From NCBI RefSeq assembly GCF_007833355.1, contig NZ_CP020914.1, forward strand, positions 2,032,047 through 2,096,046: a stretch of DNA of 64,000 nucleotides, given 5' to 3'. Shown in pieces: positions 20,001 through 28,651 of this stretch. Position numbers and translations under genes: made by a program. The notes under the pieces were generated by a model. It searched no databases, was not told the DNA's origin, and saw only the letters and a list, made by a program, of their open reading frames with translations. The stretch's first letter is position 1; each line of letters begins with the position of its first letter. This stretch comes from Denitratisoma sp. DHT3 (lineage in GTDB: Bacteria > Pseudomonadota > Gammaproteobacteria > Burkholderiales > Rhodocyclaceae).

Positions 20001-21193
20001 TTGGCATCGACGGGTATCGCTGGAGCCTGCGCTACACCAAGGTGCAGGCGATGCAGTGCGTCACCTTGTTGATTACGGGTGCATTGTTCAGCCCGATTTC
20101 CGCTTTCGGTTCCGAAGTCTCGCTCTCTACAAATACTTCCTCCTGCTCGCCAGAGCAATCCCTGCGCTGGCGGGGCGGCACCCTGCGTCTGGAGAACGAC
20201 TTGTTCACCGGCTCCGATCGCAACTACACCAACGGTGTCGCGCTAACAGCAGTCTCACGCGATCTGCAAGGCGGGCTCCGTCCGGAGTGCCTGCCCCAGC
20301 CGATCGGTTTGTACGCTCGCTTCATCGGCTGGGCCGATCCCGGCTTCTGGGACGATGCCGGCGCCCACTCGTCATCGCAAAACCTCGTTGTGCGCTTTGG
20401 CCAAGCCATGTACACGCCCGAGAACAAGACGCGCACCGATGTGATTCCAGATGACCGACCGTACGCTGGTTTGCTCTACCTGGGTTTGGCTTGGAATCGC
20501 CGCATCCATCCGCAAGCCGCCAGTTACGAAATGCTTGACGTGCGTGAGTTGACCCTGGGCGTGATCGGCCCCTGGTCGCTGGCCGAACAGTCTCAGGACC
20601 TTGTGCACCGGGTACGCGGCATTGAGCGCTTTCGCGGCTGGGACAACCAGTTGCGCAACGAGCCGGCGTTTCAGATGGCCATGGAGCGCAAGTTCAAGCC
20701 GTACACGGAGGGTGCGGTCCGCCCTGGATGGGGCAGCGACGTGATCGGCAGCTATGCCCTGCGGGTCGGAAACATCGAAACCGCCGCCAGTACCGGCGTG
20801 GAGTTTCGCGCGGGCTGGAACATACCGAACGACTTCGGCAGCTATCCGATTCGCCCTGGCGCGGAGAACCGCCCGCCCTCTGGTGTTGCCGATCTGCGCA
20901 CGACAACGCCGCAATCGGTCCTGGCGCCCAAACCTGGGGCACATGTCTTCCTGAACCTGGAGGGTAGAGCCGTCGCCTGGGACTTCTCACTCGACGGAAA
21001 CATGTTCCGGCATAGCCATCATGTCAGCCGGCGGCCTTGGGTCGTGCAAGCAGCTCTCGGCATCAGCAGCCAATGGATCGTTGCTGGACGTGGCGTGCGG
21101 CTTGCCGTGATGCGCGTTTGGAGAACCCGCGAGTTCGACCAGCAGGCGGGCCATCATGCATTCGGATCGATCGCGCTGAGTCTGGAATTTTGA
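19997..21193 (+). CDS. LpxR-like lipid A 3'-O-deacylase family protein
   Basis: A 398-residue outer-membrane beta-barrel protein of the DUF2219/LpxR family, which removes the 3'-acyloxyacyl chain of lipid A. A hydrophobic signal (about residues 20-38) precedes the barrel. Family signatures are LRLENDLFTGSDRNYTNGV (active-site Asn-Asp), DDRPYAGLLYLGL and HRVRGIERFRGWDNQLRNEP (catalytic His region). It ends in SIALSLEF, a C-terminal Phe typical of BAM substrates. The first ATG overlaps the LOG stop; the ATG at 20051 would give a more normal signal peptide. Confidence 0.85.
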   Translation: MIGIDGYRWSLRYTKVQAMQCVTLLITGALFSPISAFGSEVSLSTNTSSCSPEQSLRWRGGTLRLENDLFTGSDRNYTNGVALTAVSRDLQGGLRPECLPQPIGLYARFIGWADPGFWDDAGAHSSSQNLVVRFGQAMYTPENKTRTDVIPDDRPYAGLLYLGLAWNRRIHPQAASYEMLDVRELTLGVIGPWSLAEQSQDLVHRVRGIERFRGWDNQLRNEPAFQMAMERKFKPYTEGAVRPGWGSDVIGSYALRVGNIETAASTGVEFRAGWNIPNDFGSYPIRPGAENRPPSGVADLRTTTPQSVLAPKPGAHVFLNLEGRAVAWDFSLDGNMFRHSHHVSRRPWVVQAALGISSQWIVAGRGVRLAVMRVWRTREFDQQAGHHAFGSIALSLEF

Positions 21194-21241
21194 GGACACC
21201 TGCAACCATTCGTTAGACCCAAAGCATTCGTCACAACATCA

Positions 21242-21715
21242 ATGGAGAAATTCGTGAACCAGCCCTTGAAACCCAGATCGTTCTTCACCGTCTCGCTGTC
21301 CGTGCTCTTGGCAACCTTCGCCACGGCACTCGGTGCGCAGTCCGTAGAGGCGGCAAAGCCAATGGCGCTTCGTACCATAATGGAAAGACTCGGGCGCGAC
21401 ATGCAAGCCGTCACGGGCGCGATCTCCAAAGAAGACTGGCCACTGGTCGCCGAGCTAGCACCACGAATCGCCAAGCATGCCGAGCCGCCCATGTCGGAAA
21501 AGATGCGCATCCTTGCCTGGCTTGGGGCAGACGCTGGAAAGTTTCGGGGTCTGGATGGACAGGTGCATGAGGCCGCGACCGCCATGGGCGAGGCTGCACA
21601 GCGGAATGACGGCCAAGCAGTCATCGCGGCTTTCTCCAAAACCCAGCAAAGCTGCCTAGCCTGCCACCAGAGTTACCGTCGCCCGTTCGTGGAAAAGTTC
21701 TATGGAAGCCGCTAG
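21242..21715 (+). CDS. Cytochrome c'-like class II c-type cytochrome
   Basis: A 157-residue exported haem protein. A signal peptide (FFTVSLSVLLATFATALGAQS) is followed by a helical domain and a C-terminal haem-attachment motif CLACHQSYR (CxxCH). The haem position near the C-terminus of a four-helix bundle is that of cytochrome c'/c556. A role in electron transfer or NO binding in the periplasm is possible. It stands alone after the LpxR gene. Confidence 0.8.
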   Translation: MEKFVNQPLKPRSFFTVSLSVLLATFATALGAQSVEAAKPMALRTIMERLGRDMQAVTGAISKEDWPLVAELAPRIAKHAEPPMSEKMRILAWLGADAGKFRGLDGQVHEAATAMGEAAQRNDGQAVIAAFSKTQQSCLACHQSYRRPFVEKFYGSR

Positions 21716-21859
21716 CAAGGGATGGCTACACCTGTTGACGGAAGACTAGCTTCTGTCCAATCAATATACCTCGACGCGTTTCAGGTTCCCAGGAAGCCAC
21801 CCGTGCAGCGATCACGGGTTCCTGCTTCACCCGCGGCAGCACTCGTTGGATCTGACGTG

Positions 21860-22314
21860 CATGACTCCCGTATGCATGTGGGTCACCAGCACCAGCGGAT
21901 AACGCAGCACCTCGTCCAGTGAGATACGTTTGTGCTTGAGCAGCGGATGCCATGCCGGCGCCGCGACCATGAGGGGGGCGCTCCAAAGCGCCTTGGCCAC
22001 GATGTCGTCACCCACTTCACCAGACTGGGCCCTAGGTCATACAGATCGCCATGCAGCCCCTTGATTTGCTGCGACAGTGACACCTCGAGCAGGCGCAACT
22101 CGACGTCGGGCTCCTCCTGCCCGCATAGCGCCAGCAAGGTCGGCAAGCGCGACGGGGTGATGCCATCGGACAGCGTAATGCGTTGCTGACCGTGAAAGCC
22201 GTTGGCCGCTCCCCTCACGCTGTCGCGGGCTTGCTGCAAGGCAGTGAAGATGCGCGGCACATGTTGCAGGAATTGCTTGTCCGCCCGCGTCAGCCGCTTG
22301 CTGCGACTGCTCCG
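21860..22314 (-). pseudogene. Frameshifted LysR-family remnant
   Basis: On the minus strand one frame reads KRLTRADKQFLQHVPRIFTA, continuing through GQQRITLSDGITPSRLPTLL and LRLLEVSLSQQIKGLHGDLYD. Near 22020 the homology moves to another frame, VGDDIVAKALWSAPLMVAAP, then HPLLKHKRISLDEVLRYPLV. Both parts align with the LysR proteins at 4808 and 22729. The HTH region and the C-terminus are missing, and at least one frameshift is present. The surrounding 21716-22728 holds no intact gene. Confidence 0.75.
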
Positions 22315-22341
22315 GCCGCAGTGCTTCAGCAGCGCGGTTAC

Positions 22342-22430
22342 AGGTGGCGATCTCGAATTCGCCGAACATGCCCATCGACAGTTCATCCGGCGCGATGCCC
22401 GCTGGCGCGAACTTCAGACGCTGCGCCGCC
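22342..22430 (-). pseudogene. YggS-family fragment
   Basis: About 28 codons on the minus strand read AQRLKFAPAGIAPDELSMGM, then FGEFEIAT. They match the conserved C-terminal LSMGMSxDFE motif of YggS/PLPBP proteins; compare DELSMGMSDDFEIAIEEG in the intact gene at 40381-41196. No other part of the gene is found. It lies against the LysR remnant, which indicates scrambled gene debris. Confidence 0.6.
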
Positions 22431-22728
22431 GCCCGTGTCGACAGACCAAATCGCTCGCCCTCGGGGAGTGACGTAAGACGCCGCGACTGTCTTCCTCGGG
22501 TCGCTGCGGCCACAGAAGACTAGCCGAGGCGCGCTGGCGCGAGTGCTCTAGCTAGCCATCCGCCATGATCGCCGCCCGCGTTCAAGCAGCGTTGCAATAA
22601 CTCCGGACACCATTGCCCGCGTGCTGTGAGCCGGCGACGGCAGCCGCTGCAAGACATGCCGGTCTCATCTCCGCACGCATGCGGCTCCCTACGATCATAA
22701 GGACTGGTCACGTCACGAGGGACTGCGC

Positions 22729-23640
22729 ATGAACTTACGTCATCTTCGCTGCTTCATTGCTGTAGCCGAGGAACTGCACTTCGGTCGAGCCGCTAGGCGG
22801 CTGCATATAGAACAATCTCCCCTATCACGCACGATCCGCAAGTTGGAGACAACTCTAGGCGTGACGTTGCTCAGTCGCACGCCGCGGGGCGCAACCCTGA
22901 CTTGGGCAGGGCGAGTCTTCCTCGACGACGCCCGCCGCGTCATGTTGAGCGTTGAGCAGGCAGTGGCCAGCGCGAAGGCTGCTGCCTCCGGTTCTCAGGG
23001 CATTTTGCGAATCGCGCTGTCGAGAGACATAGGACGGGCGAGGCTATCAGCACTGCTTGCGCTGTGCCGCGAAGAGTCGCCGCAGGTAAACATCCGGCTC
23101 TCCGAAGTACCGCTGACCGAACTCGTGCAGGGGCTGAACGCAGATCTGTTCGACGCCGGCTTTGCAATGGTCAATGAAGTGGAGGACGGGATCATTGCTG
23201 AGCCGCTGTGGGCCGACCCCTTGGTAGTGATCCTGCCCGCACGGCACCCGCTTGTAGCCTTCAAGGAAGTGCCGTTGCAGGAAGTGGTGAGCTATCCGCT
23301 GGTACTTTGTGATCCACGGGCATGCCAAGGTTGCGGTCGGCAGAGCGAACGACTGTTCCGCTCTGTCGATGTCCAACCGATTGTGGCTGAGTATGCCGCT
23401 TCTCACGGGCTGATGCTGACGTTGGTGGCCGCAGGGTACGGGCTAGGTTTTTCCACTGCCGCGCACTTGGCAACTTGCCAGCCGGCGGATGTTGTTGTCC
23501 GCCCGTTGGCCGGTCAGAGCGCATCGATAACCACCTATCTGTTACGAACCGAGGGTGGCATGACGGAGCCGTTGCAGCGGTTCATCGAACGCGCCGAACG
23601 TATATGTCATCAGGACGCAAGCACATCACGCGCGATCTGA
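22729..23640 (+). CDS. LysR-family transcriptional regulator
   Basis: A 303-residue LysR regulator starting MNLRHLRCFIAVAEELHFGRAARRLHIEQSPLSRTIRKLE (winged HTH). The effector-binding domain includes HPLVAFKEVPLQEVVSYPLVLCD and a Cys-rich CDPRACQGCG (about residue 195), where a Cys could sense redox or metals. It is the intact sister of the LysR at 4808 and of the remnant just upstream. The target is unknown. It is the last gene before the ICE stability module, so it may act on ICE or cargo promoters. Confidence 0.87.
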   Translation: MNLRHLRCFIAVAEELHFGRAARRLHIEQSPLSRTIRKLETTLGVTLLSRTPRGATLTWAGRVFLDDARRVMLSVEQAVASAKAAASGSQGILRIALSRDIGRARLSALLALCREESPQVNIRLSEVPLTELVQGLNADLFDAGFAMVNEVEDGIIAEPLWADPLVVILPARHPLVAFKEVPLQEVVSYPLVLCDPRACQGCGRQSERLFRSVDVQPIVAEYAASHGLMLTLVAAGYGLGFSTAAHLATCQPADVVVRPLAGQSASITTYLLRTEGGMTEPLQRFIERAERICHQDASTSRAI

Positions 23641-24194
23641 CGCGGATCTATCGGAAGGTGCGCGGCTAGTTTTCTCGGATTGCGCGATTCATCTTTGGTC
23701 TTGCGACTGACCCGATCGGCATGGCTCATGCGCTGTACTGATTCCAGTTTCGACGCAATTGCTGCGCCCTTCCGTACTCCGGCACTCGCCTGCGGGCTCG
23801 CCGCCGCGGTCATTTCACTGACGCGGAACGCATGAGCTTTTGCTGGTTGCAAACCGGCTCATCCCGTTGACGCATTGGCACTTTACGCCGTTGGAATTCC
23901 TACGGAAAACTTTGACCAGGTTTCGGGTAAAGCGCGGCACCCATGCTTGACTCCAGGGGAGCGCGACCACCAAGCCGCGTGCCGGTCCAAAGGCAAAGCG
24001 CCCGCATCATGGTTGAGGAGTTTCAAGCGTAGCAAGATGTAGTTCGCCCTTGGCCGGCCGTCAGCGCCGATGCAACGCTTCCTTCCACGATCCCGGCCGG
24101 CCCTGCGCTTCATCCGGATTTCTGGGCAATCGCCTCGCCCACTTGGGCGGTGCGCGTCTGCCAGAGTTCGATCCGACGATGGGACGCACGCGAC
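23641..24194. other. 554-bp stretch without a recognisable gene
   Basis: No convincing coding region was found. A minus-strand frame of 80 codons (23610-23852) is open but overlaps the LysR 3' end and has no recognised relatives. Longer minus-strand frames from 23883 oppose the real gene at 24195 and are shadows. The region may hold the promoter of the gene at 24195. Confidence 0.4.
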
Positions 24195-24950
24195 ATGGAG
24201 AAATCGAGTTGCCTTGCCTTTGGCGCCAGGATCTACTACCGCCCGATCGAGGCGGCCGTCCGTTGGGCGGGACTGTTGCGCTTTGAGCCGCGGATTCTGG
24301 AAACGCTCGGGCCACGTGCCATGCCTGAGCCGAACGATTTTCCGCGCTGGCCCTTGCTGCGCCTTTTCTCCGAGCGCATCTTCGACGCATTGGCACACGA
24401 TGAACTTTCTTACGGCAAGGCAGGCATGGCGCAGGAATCTCAGCGCCCCGCACTCGACGATCCTGCGTTGATCGTGCGCCACGTCGCCCTGAAGGCGTGG
24501 ATGTCGCATTACTACCCCGGTGAGCGGCCTCCATTCCTGTTCGACGGCATCGAGCGCGAACTGCATCCTGCGGTGAGCGTCGCCATGCTGAACGTGTTGC
24601 TGGCCGATCGCGAGGCCGCCAAGCTGCAGCTTGCCGAACTCGCACAACTACATGCGGCGCTGAAGGCACAGCACGAAGCGTTGGCGAAGGAGCATGCCAT
24701 TAGCATTCGTGAGGGCGATACGAGTGAACCGGGCCTGCGCAGCGAATCGACTTACTTGAACATCATTGGCGGCCTGCTGACATTGCTGTTGGGCAAGTCC
24801 CCGGCGGGCTCTGCCTACTCGTCCTTCCGCAACATGGATGCGGTGATCAGTGCACTACTGGCCCACCATGAAGGTCGGCCCGGCATCAGCGAGCGGACGC
24901 TGTGGAGCAAGCTGGCACAGGCGCGTCGCCACCTGGAGGCATCGCGCTGA
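24195..24950 (+). CDS. ICE-associated hypothetical protein with C-terminal coiled coil
   Basis: A 251-residue cytoplasmic protein starting MEKSSCLAFGARIYYRPIEA. It shows EPNDFPRWPLLRLFSERIFDAL and a helical, Ala/Leu/Glu-rich coiled coil (about residues 145-175, DREAAKLQLAELAQLHAALKAQHEAL). The end (SAYSSFRNMDAVISALLAHHEGRPGISERTLWSKLAQARRHL) resembles HTH-like adaptor segments. Proteins of this type accompany alpA/parA at the end of clc/PAGI-2 ICEs (recalled, not verified). The function is unknown. The ATG at 24195 was preferred over an upstream in-frame start. Confidence 0.6.
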   Translation: MEKSSCLAFGARIYYRPIEAAVRWAGLLRFEPRILETLGPRAMPEPNDFPRWPLLRLFSERIFDALAHDELSYGKAGMAQESQRPALDDPALIVRHVALKAWMSHYYPGERPPFLFDGIERELHPAVSVAMLNVLLADREAAKLQLAELAQLHAALKAQHEALAKEHAISIREGDTSEPGLRSESTYLNIIGGLLTLLLGKSPAGSAYSSFRNMDAVISALLAHHEGRPGISERTLWSKLAQARRHLEASR

Positions 24951-24964
24951 GCCTGTAACAGCAG

Positions 24965-24999
24965 ACTGCAATTGCAGTTGCGTGTTATGCAGTTGCAGT
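24965..24999 (+). promoter_or_regulatory. Repeated dyad in front of alpA, candidate operator
   Basis: A perfect 14-bp palindrome ACTGCAATTGCAGT (24965-24978) is followed 9 bases later by a related copy TGCAGTTGCAGT (24988-24999). They lie between the gene ending at 24950 and alpA (start 25075). Two spaced copies suggest cooperative binding of a dimeric regulator at the promoter of the alpA-parA-parB operon. Confidence 0.55.
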
Positions 25000-25074
25000 G
25001 AATCTCGCAGCAGCAGCATATGGAATGCGAGGCACTTTCTGAACAACGCCATCGAGCGTCAAGGAGTGCCTCTC

Positions 25075-25293
25075 ATGTCTTCGCAGACCATCGCGCCGGC
25101 CTTGCCGCCCGAGCACCGCATCCTGCGCCGCGCCGAGGTCGAAGCCAAGACCGGCTTCAAGCGCGCGCACATCTACAGCCTGATGAAGGAAGGCAAGTTC
25201 CCCAAGGCGCTGCGCCTGGGCGTGCGCGCGGTGGGCTGGGACTCGGTGGAGATCGAACAGTGGATCGCCGATCGCCTCAAAGAACGCGCCTGA
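25075..25293 (+). CDS. alpA: AlpA-family HTH regulator
   Basis: A 72-residue MerR-like/AlpA DNA-binding protein. The motif LRRAEVEAKTGFKRAHIYSLMKEGKFPKALRLGVRAVGWDSVEIEQWIADR spans nearly the whole protein and is diagnostic for the AlpA/excisionase-like family. AAGGAG lies 9 bases before the ATG. It heads the parA-parB operon of the ICE. In clc-family ICEs the alpA operon takes part in control of transfer competence (from knowledge of the family). The dyads upstream may be its own sites. Confidence 0.88.
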   Translation: MSSQTIAPALPPEHRILRRAEVEAKTGFKRAHIYSLMKEGKFPKALRLGVRAVGWDSVEIEQWIADRLKERA

Positions 25294-25333
25294 CGCTTCT
25301 TCTCGGTTCATGCCATTCGACGAGGAGAAGCTC

Positions 25334-26200
25334 ATGCAGGTGGTGTCCATCATTTCGACCAAAGGCGGCGTGGGCAAGACCACGACGGCCGCCAACCTGG
25401 GCGGCTTCATCGCCGATGCCGGGCTGCGCGTGCTGCTGCTGGACCTGGACGTGCAGCCCACGCTGTCGAGCTACTTCACGCTGGACGTGCGCGCGCCCGG
25501 CGGCATCTACGAGATGCTGGCCTTCAACGAGCGGCGCATCGAGCAACTGGTGTCGCGCACCGCGATCGCGGGCCTGGACCTGGTGCTCTCCAACGACGAC
25601 CGCGGCGAACTGAACACGCTGCTGCTGCACGCACCGGATGGGCGCCTGCGACTGCGCCATTTGCTTCCCGTCTTCCGCACGCACTATGACTTGCTGCTGG
25701 TCGACACCCAGGGCGCGCGCAGCGTGCTGCTGGAGATGGCGGTGCTGGCGTCCGACCTGGCGCTGTCGCCGGTGACGCCGGAGATCCTCGCGGCGCGCGA
25801 GCTGCGGCGCGGCACGCTGCAACTGATCGAGGACATCGCGCCGTATCGGCACCTGGGCATCGAGCCGCCGCCGCTGCGTCTGCTCATCAACCGTGTGCAT
25901 CCGGTGTCGTCGAACGCGCGGCTGGTCCAGCAGGCGCTGCGACAGGTGTTCCAGGAACAGGCCGGCGTGCAGGTGCTGGGCACCGACGTGCCGGCCATCG
26001 AAGCCTATCCGCGCGCTGCGACACGAGGATTGCCGGTGCATCGGGTGGAATACCGGCAGCCGGCGGGGCGCACGGCACCCGCGGCGCTGGAGACCATGCG
26101 CACGCTGGCCGGCGAGCTGTTCCCCGCGTGGCGGGAGCGCTTCGCGCTGGTCTCCGGCCGGGCCGATGCGGGAGGGGCCGGCCATGGCGAGCGCGCATGA
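25334..26200 (+). CDS. parA: ParA-family ATPase of the ICE
   Basis: A 288-residue Walker-type ATPase with the deviant Walker A KGGVGKTT near the N-terminus (MQVVSIISTKGGVGKTTTAANLGGF), LLLDLDVQPT, and the switch segment LLLVDTQGARS. Such ParA proteins segregate DNA with a ParB partner and help keep excised ICEs. The ATG at 25334 has GAGGAGAAG just upstream and gives the usual Soj-like start; an ATG at 25310 adds eight residues. The 3' end overlaps the small HicA-like gene by 17 bases. Confidence 0.92.
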   Translation: MQVVSIISTKGGVGKTTTAANLGGFIADAGLRVLLLDLDVQPTLSSYFTLDVRAPGGIYEMLAFNERRIEQLVSRTAIAGLDLVLSNDDRGELNTLLLHAPDGRLRLRHLLPVFRTHYDLLLVDTQGARSVLLEMAVLASDLALSPVTPEILAARELRRGTLQLIEDIAPYRHLGIEPPPLRLLINRVHPVSSNARLVQQALRQVFQEQAGVQVLGTDVPAIEAYPRAATRGLPVHRVEYRQPAGRTAPAALETMRTLAGELFPAWRERFALVSGRADAGGAGHGERA

Positions 26201-26420
26201 ACTGGCGCGCGGCCGTGAACGGCTGCGCGCGCTGATCGAGTTCGCGCTGGGCGAAGGCTGGCGCGTGGTGCGCACGTCCGGTGGGCACCTGAAATTCACG
26301 AAGCGAGGCTGCGCGTCGATCTACACCAGCTCGACGGCGAGCGACCACCGTGCCGACCGTAATGCCCGCGCGCAACTTCGCCGCGCCGACCGGCCGGCGC
26401 AGGAGAACGGCCGTGGCTGA
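26184..26420 (+). CDS. Small HicA-like protein between parA and parB (shi-type)
   Basis: A 78-residue basic protein in a second frame overlapping both parA and parB. GWRVVRTSGGHLKFTKRG resembles the HicA double-stranded-RNA-binding core (GxHhkF/rh). ICEclc has a short gene in the same place, termed shi, in the parA-shi-parB operon (recalled). No HicB antitoxin gene lies next to it, so a role as free toxin is unlikely. The C-terminal tail is Arg-rich. The evidence for expression is the conserved layout and the overlaps. Confidence 0.55.
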   Translation: MASAHELARGRERLRALIEFALGEGWRVVRTSGGHLKFTKRGCASIYTSSTASDHRADRNARAQLRRADRPAQENGRG

Positions 26421-28071
26421 GCTGACGCCGCAGGACATGGCTGCCAAGCTGCTGGCCACCGGCTTCGAGCGCAGCGGCCCTTCGGCCGCGACCTTGAGCG
26501 ACCCCATCGCCGACACGCCGATGGTGGTGACGCTGGACCAGTTGCGGCCCTACGACCACGACCCGCGCGTGACGCGCAACCCGGCCTATGCGGAGATCAA
26601 GGCGTCCATCCGCGAACGCGGGCTGGACGCTCCCCCCGCGATCACGCGCAGGCCGGGCGAGGCGCACTACATCATTCGCAACGGCGGCAACACGCGGCTG
26701 GCGATCTTGCGCGAGTTGTGGAGCGAGACCAAGGAGGAGCGCTTCTTCCGCATTGCGTGCGTGTTCCGCCCGTGGCCGGCGCGCGGCGAAATCGTGGCGC
26801 TGACCGGGCATCTGGCCGAGAACGAGCTGCGCGGCGGGCTGACCTTCATCGAGCGGGCGTTGGGCATCGAGAAGGCGCGCGAGTTCTACGAGCAGGAAAG
26901 CGGCCAGGCGCTGTCGCAGAGCGAACTCGCGCGGCGACTGACTGCCGACGGCTATCCGGTGCCGCAGTCACACATCAGCCGCATGAACGATGCGGTGCGC
27001 TATCTGCTGCCGGCGATCCCGACGCTGTTGTACGGCGGATTGGGCCGGCATCAGGTGGACCGGCTCGCGGTGCTGCGCAAGGCGTGCGAGCGCACCTGGG
27101 AGCGGCGTGCGCTGGGCCGCACCGTGACCGTGGACTTCGCCACCTTGTTTCAGGACGTGCTGACGCAGTTCGACACACAGCCGGACGACTTCTCGCCGCA
27201 GCGGGTGCAGGACGAGCTGGTCGGCCAGATGGCCGAGCTGCTGGAGGCGGACTACGACACGCTGGCGCTGGAGATCAACGACAGCGAAAGCCGCCAGCGT
27301 GCGCTGACCAGCGAACCGGCGGCGCCGACGCCACCGGCAGCGCCTGTCGTGCCTGCTGATCCTCCCCCGCCGGTCTCCGCGCCTCAGCAGCCACCCGCCT
27401 CGTCTGTGCCGCGCGACACCACGCCGGTCGCGCCTTCGGCGCCAGCAGCGACACCGCCTGCATCGCCCGAAGCGCCGGAGGACCAGCACGGGGAACGCGA
27501 AGAGCGCCTGCAGGGGCACATCGTGACACCGGCACCGACCACCGAGCGCCTGCAGTCCATCCAGCGGATGGTCGCGGACCAGCTCGGCGACAAGCTGCCC
27601 GACTTCGAGGCCGATGCGTTGCGTGCGATCCCCGTGCAGGTCGGCGGGCTCTATCCCATCTCGGACGTCTGGTACGTCGAGCCGGGGCTGGACGTGCCGG
27701 ATCGCCTGCGCGTGCACATCGCGCAGTTCGCGCGCGAGATCGGCGAGGAAGCGGCGGTCGCCGACCACATTGAGGCCAGCGTCGGCGGCATCGGCTTCGT
27801 CTGCGCGGCGCCGGTTGTGGGCCAGGCGAAGGCGCTGCCGGCGTTCGCGCGGGCGGTGCTGACCCTGCTGCATGTGCTGAGTGCGGCTCCGCCCTCCGCG
27901 AACGGATTGGACCGCGCGCGGCTGGCCGACGAGCTGGCGGCGCTGCTGCATGGCCACGGCGGCTCGGCCACACGCCTGAGCGATGCTGCGCTGGTGAAGC
28001 TGTTCCGTCTGCTGCGCCTGGCGCGCCGGCTGCTGGATCTGGAAGCCGGCGTAGCGAGCCAGGATTCCTGA
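26413..28071 (+). CDS. parB: ParB-family protein, PFGI-1 class
   Basis: A 552-residue ICE partition/regulatory protein. The N-terminal ParB/Srx domain spans about residues 35-130 (TLDQLRPYDHDPRV..., IRNGGNTRLAILREL, GHLAENELRGGLTFIERALGI). An HTH follows (LSQSELARRLTADGYPVPQSHISRM), then a Pro/Ala-rich linker (about 300-360) and an ICE-specific C-terminal domain. A GTG start at 26413 is chosen because AGGAG lies seven bases before it; the frame is also open to a GTG at 26350. It partners the upstream ParA. Confidence 0.9.
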   Translation: MAELTPQDMAAKLLATGFERSGPSAATLSDPIADTPMVVTLDQLRPYDHDPRVTRNPAYAEIKASIRERGLDAPPAITRRPGEAHYIIRNGGNTRLAILRELWSETKEERFFRIACVFRPWPARGEIVALTGHLAENELRGGLTFIERALGIEKAREFYEQESGQALSQSELARRLTADGYPVPQSHISRMNDAVRYLLPAIPTLLYGGLGRHQVDRLAVLRKACERTWERRALGRTVTVDFATLFQDVLTQFDTQPDDFSPQRVQDELVGQMAELLEADYDTLALEINDSESRQRALTSEPAAPTPPAAPVVPADPPPPVSAPQQPPASSVPRDTTPVAPSAPAATPPASPEAPEDQHGEREERLQGHIVTPAPTTERLQSIQRMVADQLGDKLPDFEADALRAIPVQVGGLYPISDVWYVEPGLDVPDRLRVHIAQFAREIGEEAAVADHIEASVGGIGFVCAAPVVGQAKALPAFARAVLTLLHVLSAAPPSANGLDRARLADELAALLHGHGGSATRLSDAALVKLFRLLRLARRLLDLEAGVASQDS

Positions 28072-28088
28072 GCGCAGGAGGCTCCCGT

Positions 28089-28649
28089 ATGTCGGCACCG
28101 CACCCGCTCAACCAGGCCGTGATCGCCCAGGCCCTGCATGACCTGCGCAACGGCCAGTTGCGCCGCTGCAAGGCCATGGGCTTCGGCGAGGAGGAGCTGG
28201 ATGCGCTGAAACACCCCGAGCTCGTGAGCATGCTGGTGAATGCCACGGTGTCGTGGTGTTCGGTGTCGGTGAACCGGGAGGTATTGAAGCGGCTTCTGAG
28301 CCAGGTGCACGACGTGGAGCGGGAGATCGCCACGGTGGACCGCATGCTGCGCCTGGGGGCGAGCACGGAGATGGTCAGCAAGTTCTACGGCCTCACGCAT
28401 CAGGAAGTGGCGCTGCGCCGTGACATCCTCGGGCTGCCCAAGCGCAAGGGCCGGCATCCGGTGCTTGATGAGGCGCAGGACGTGGCCTTGTGGGAGCGCT
28501 GGAAGGCCGGCGTCGCCGAGCGCCATATCGCCCTGACCGACGACATGGCGATGCTGGCGCTGACCATGGACCTGGCCGAGGCCATGACCCTGCCCATGTC
28601 GGTGATCTGGTCGGCGATACGGAACTGGATCGACCAGGGGCTGGTGTAG
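28089..28649 (+). CDS. DUF2857 ICE protein
   Basis: A 186-residue protein of the DUF2857 type, found in SPI-7/PFGI-1/clc ICEs next to parB. It is mainly helical, with FYGLTHQEVALRRDILGLPKRKGRHP (residues about 100-125) reading like an HTH followed by a basic linker. A DNA-binding or regulatory role is plausible but unproven. It lies 17 bases after parB and 2 bases before the next gene, so it is co-transcribed. Confidence 0.75.
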   Translation: MSAPHPLNQAVIAQALHDLRNGQLRRCKAMGFGEEELDALKHPELVSMLVNATVSWCSVSVNREVLKRLLSQVHDVEREIATVDRMLRLGASTEMVSKFYGLTHQEVALRRDILGLPKRKGRHPVLDEAQDVALWERWKAGVAERHIALTDDMAMLALTMDLAEAMTLPMSVIWSAIRNWIDQGLV

Positions 28650-28651
28650 CC

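Noticed and set aside
23610..23852. 80-codon minus-strand frame after the second LysR gene
   Set aside because: It overlaps the LysR 3' end, lacks a clear ribosome-binding site and shows no recognisable domain.
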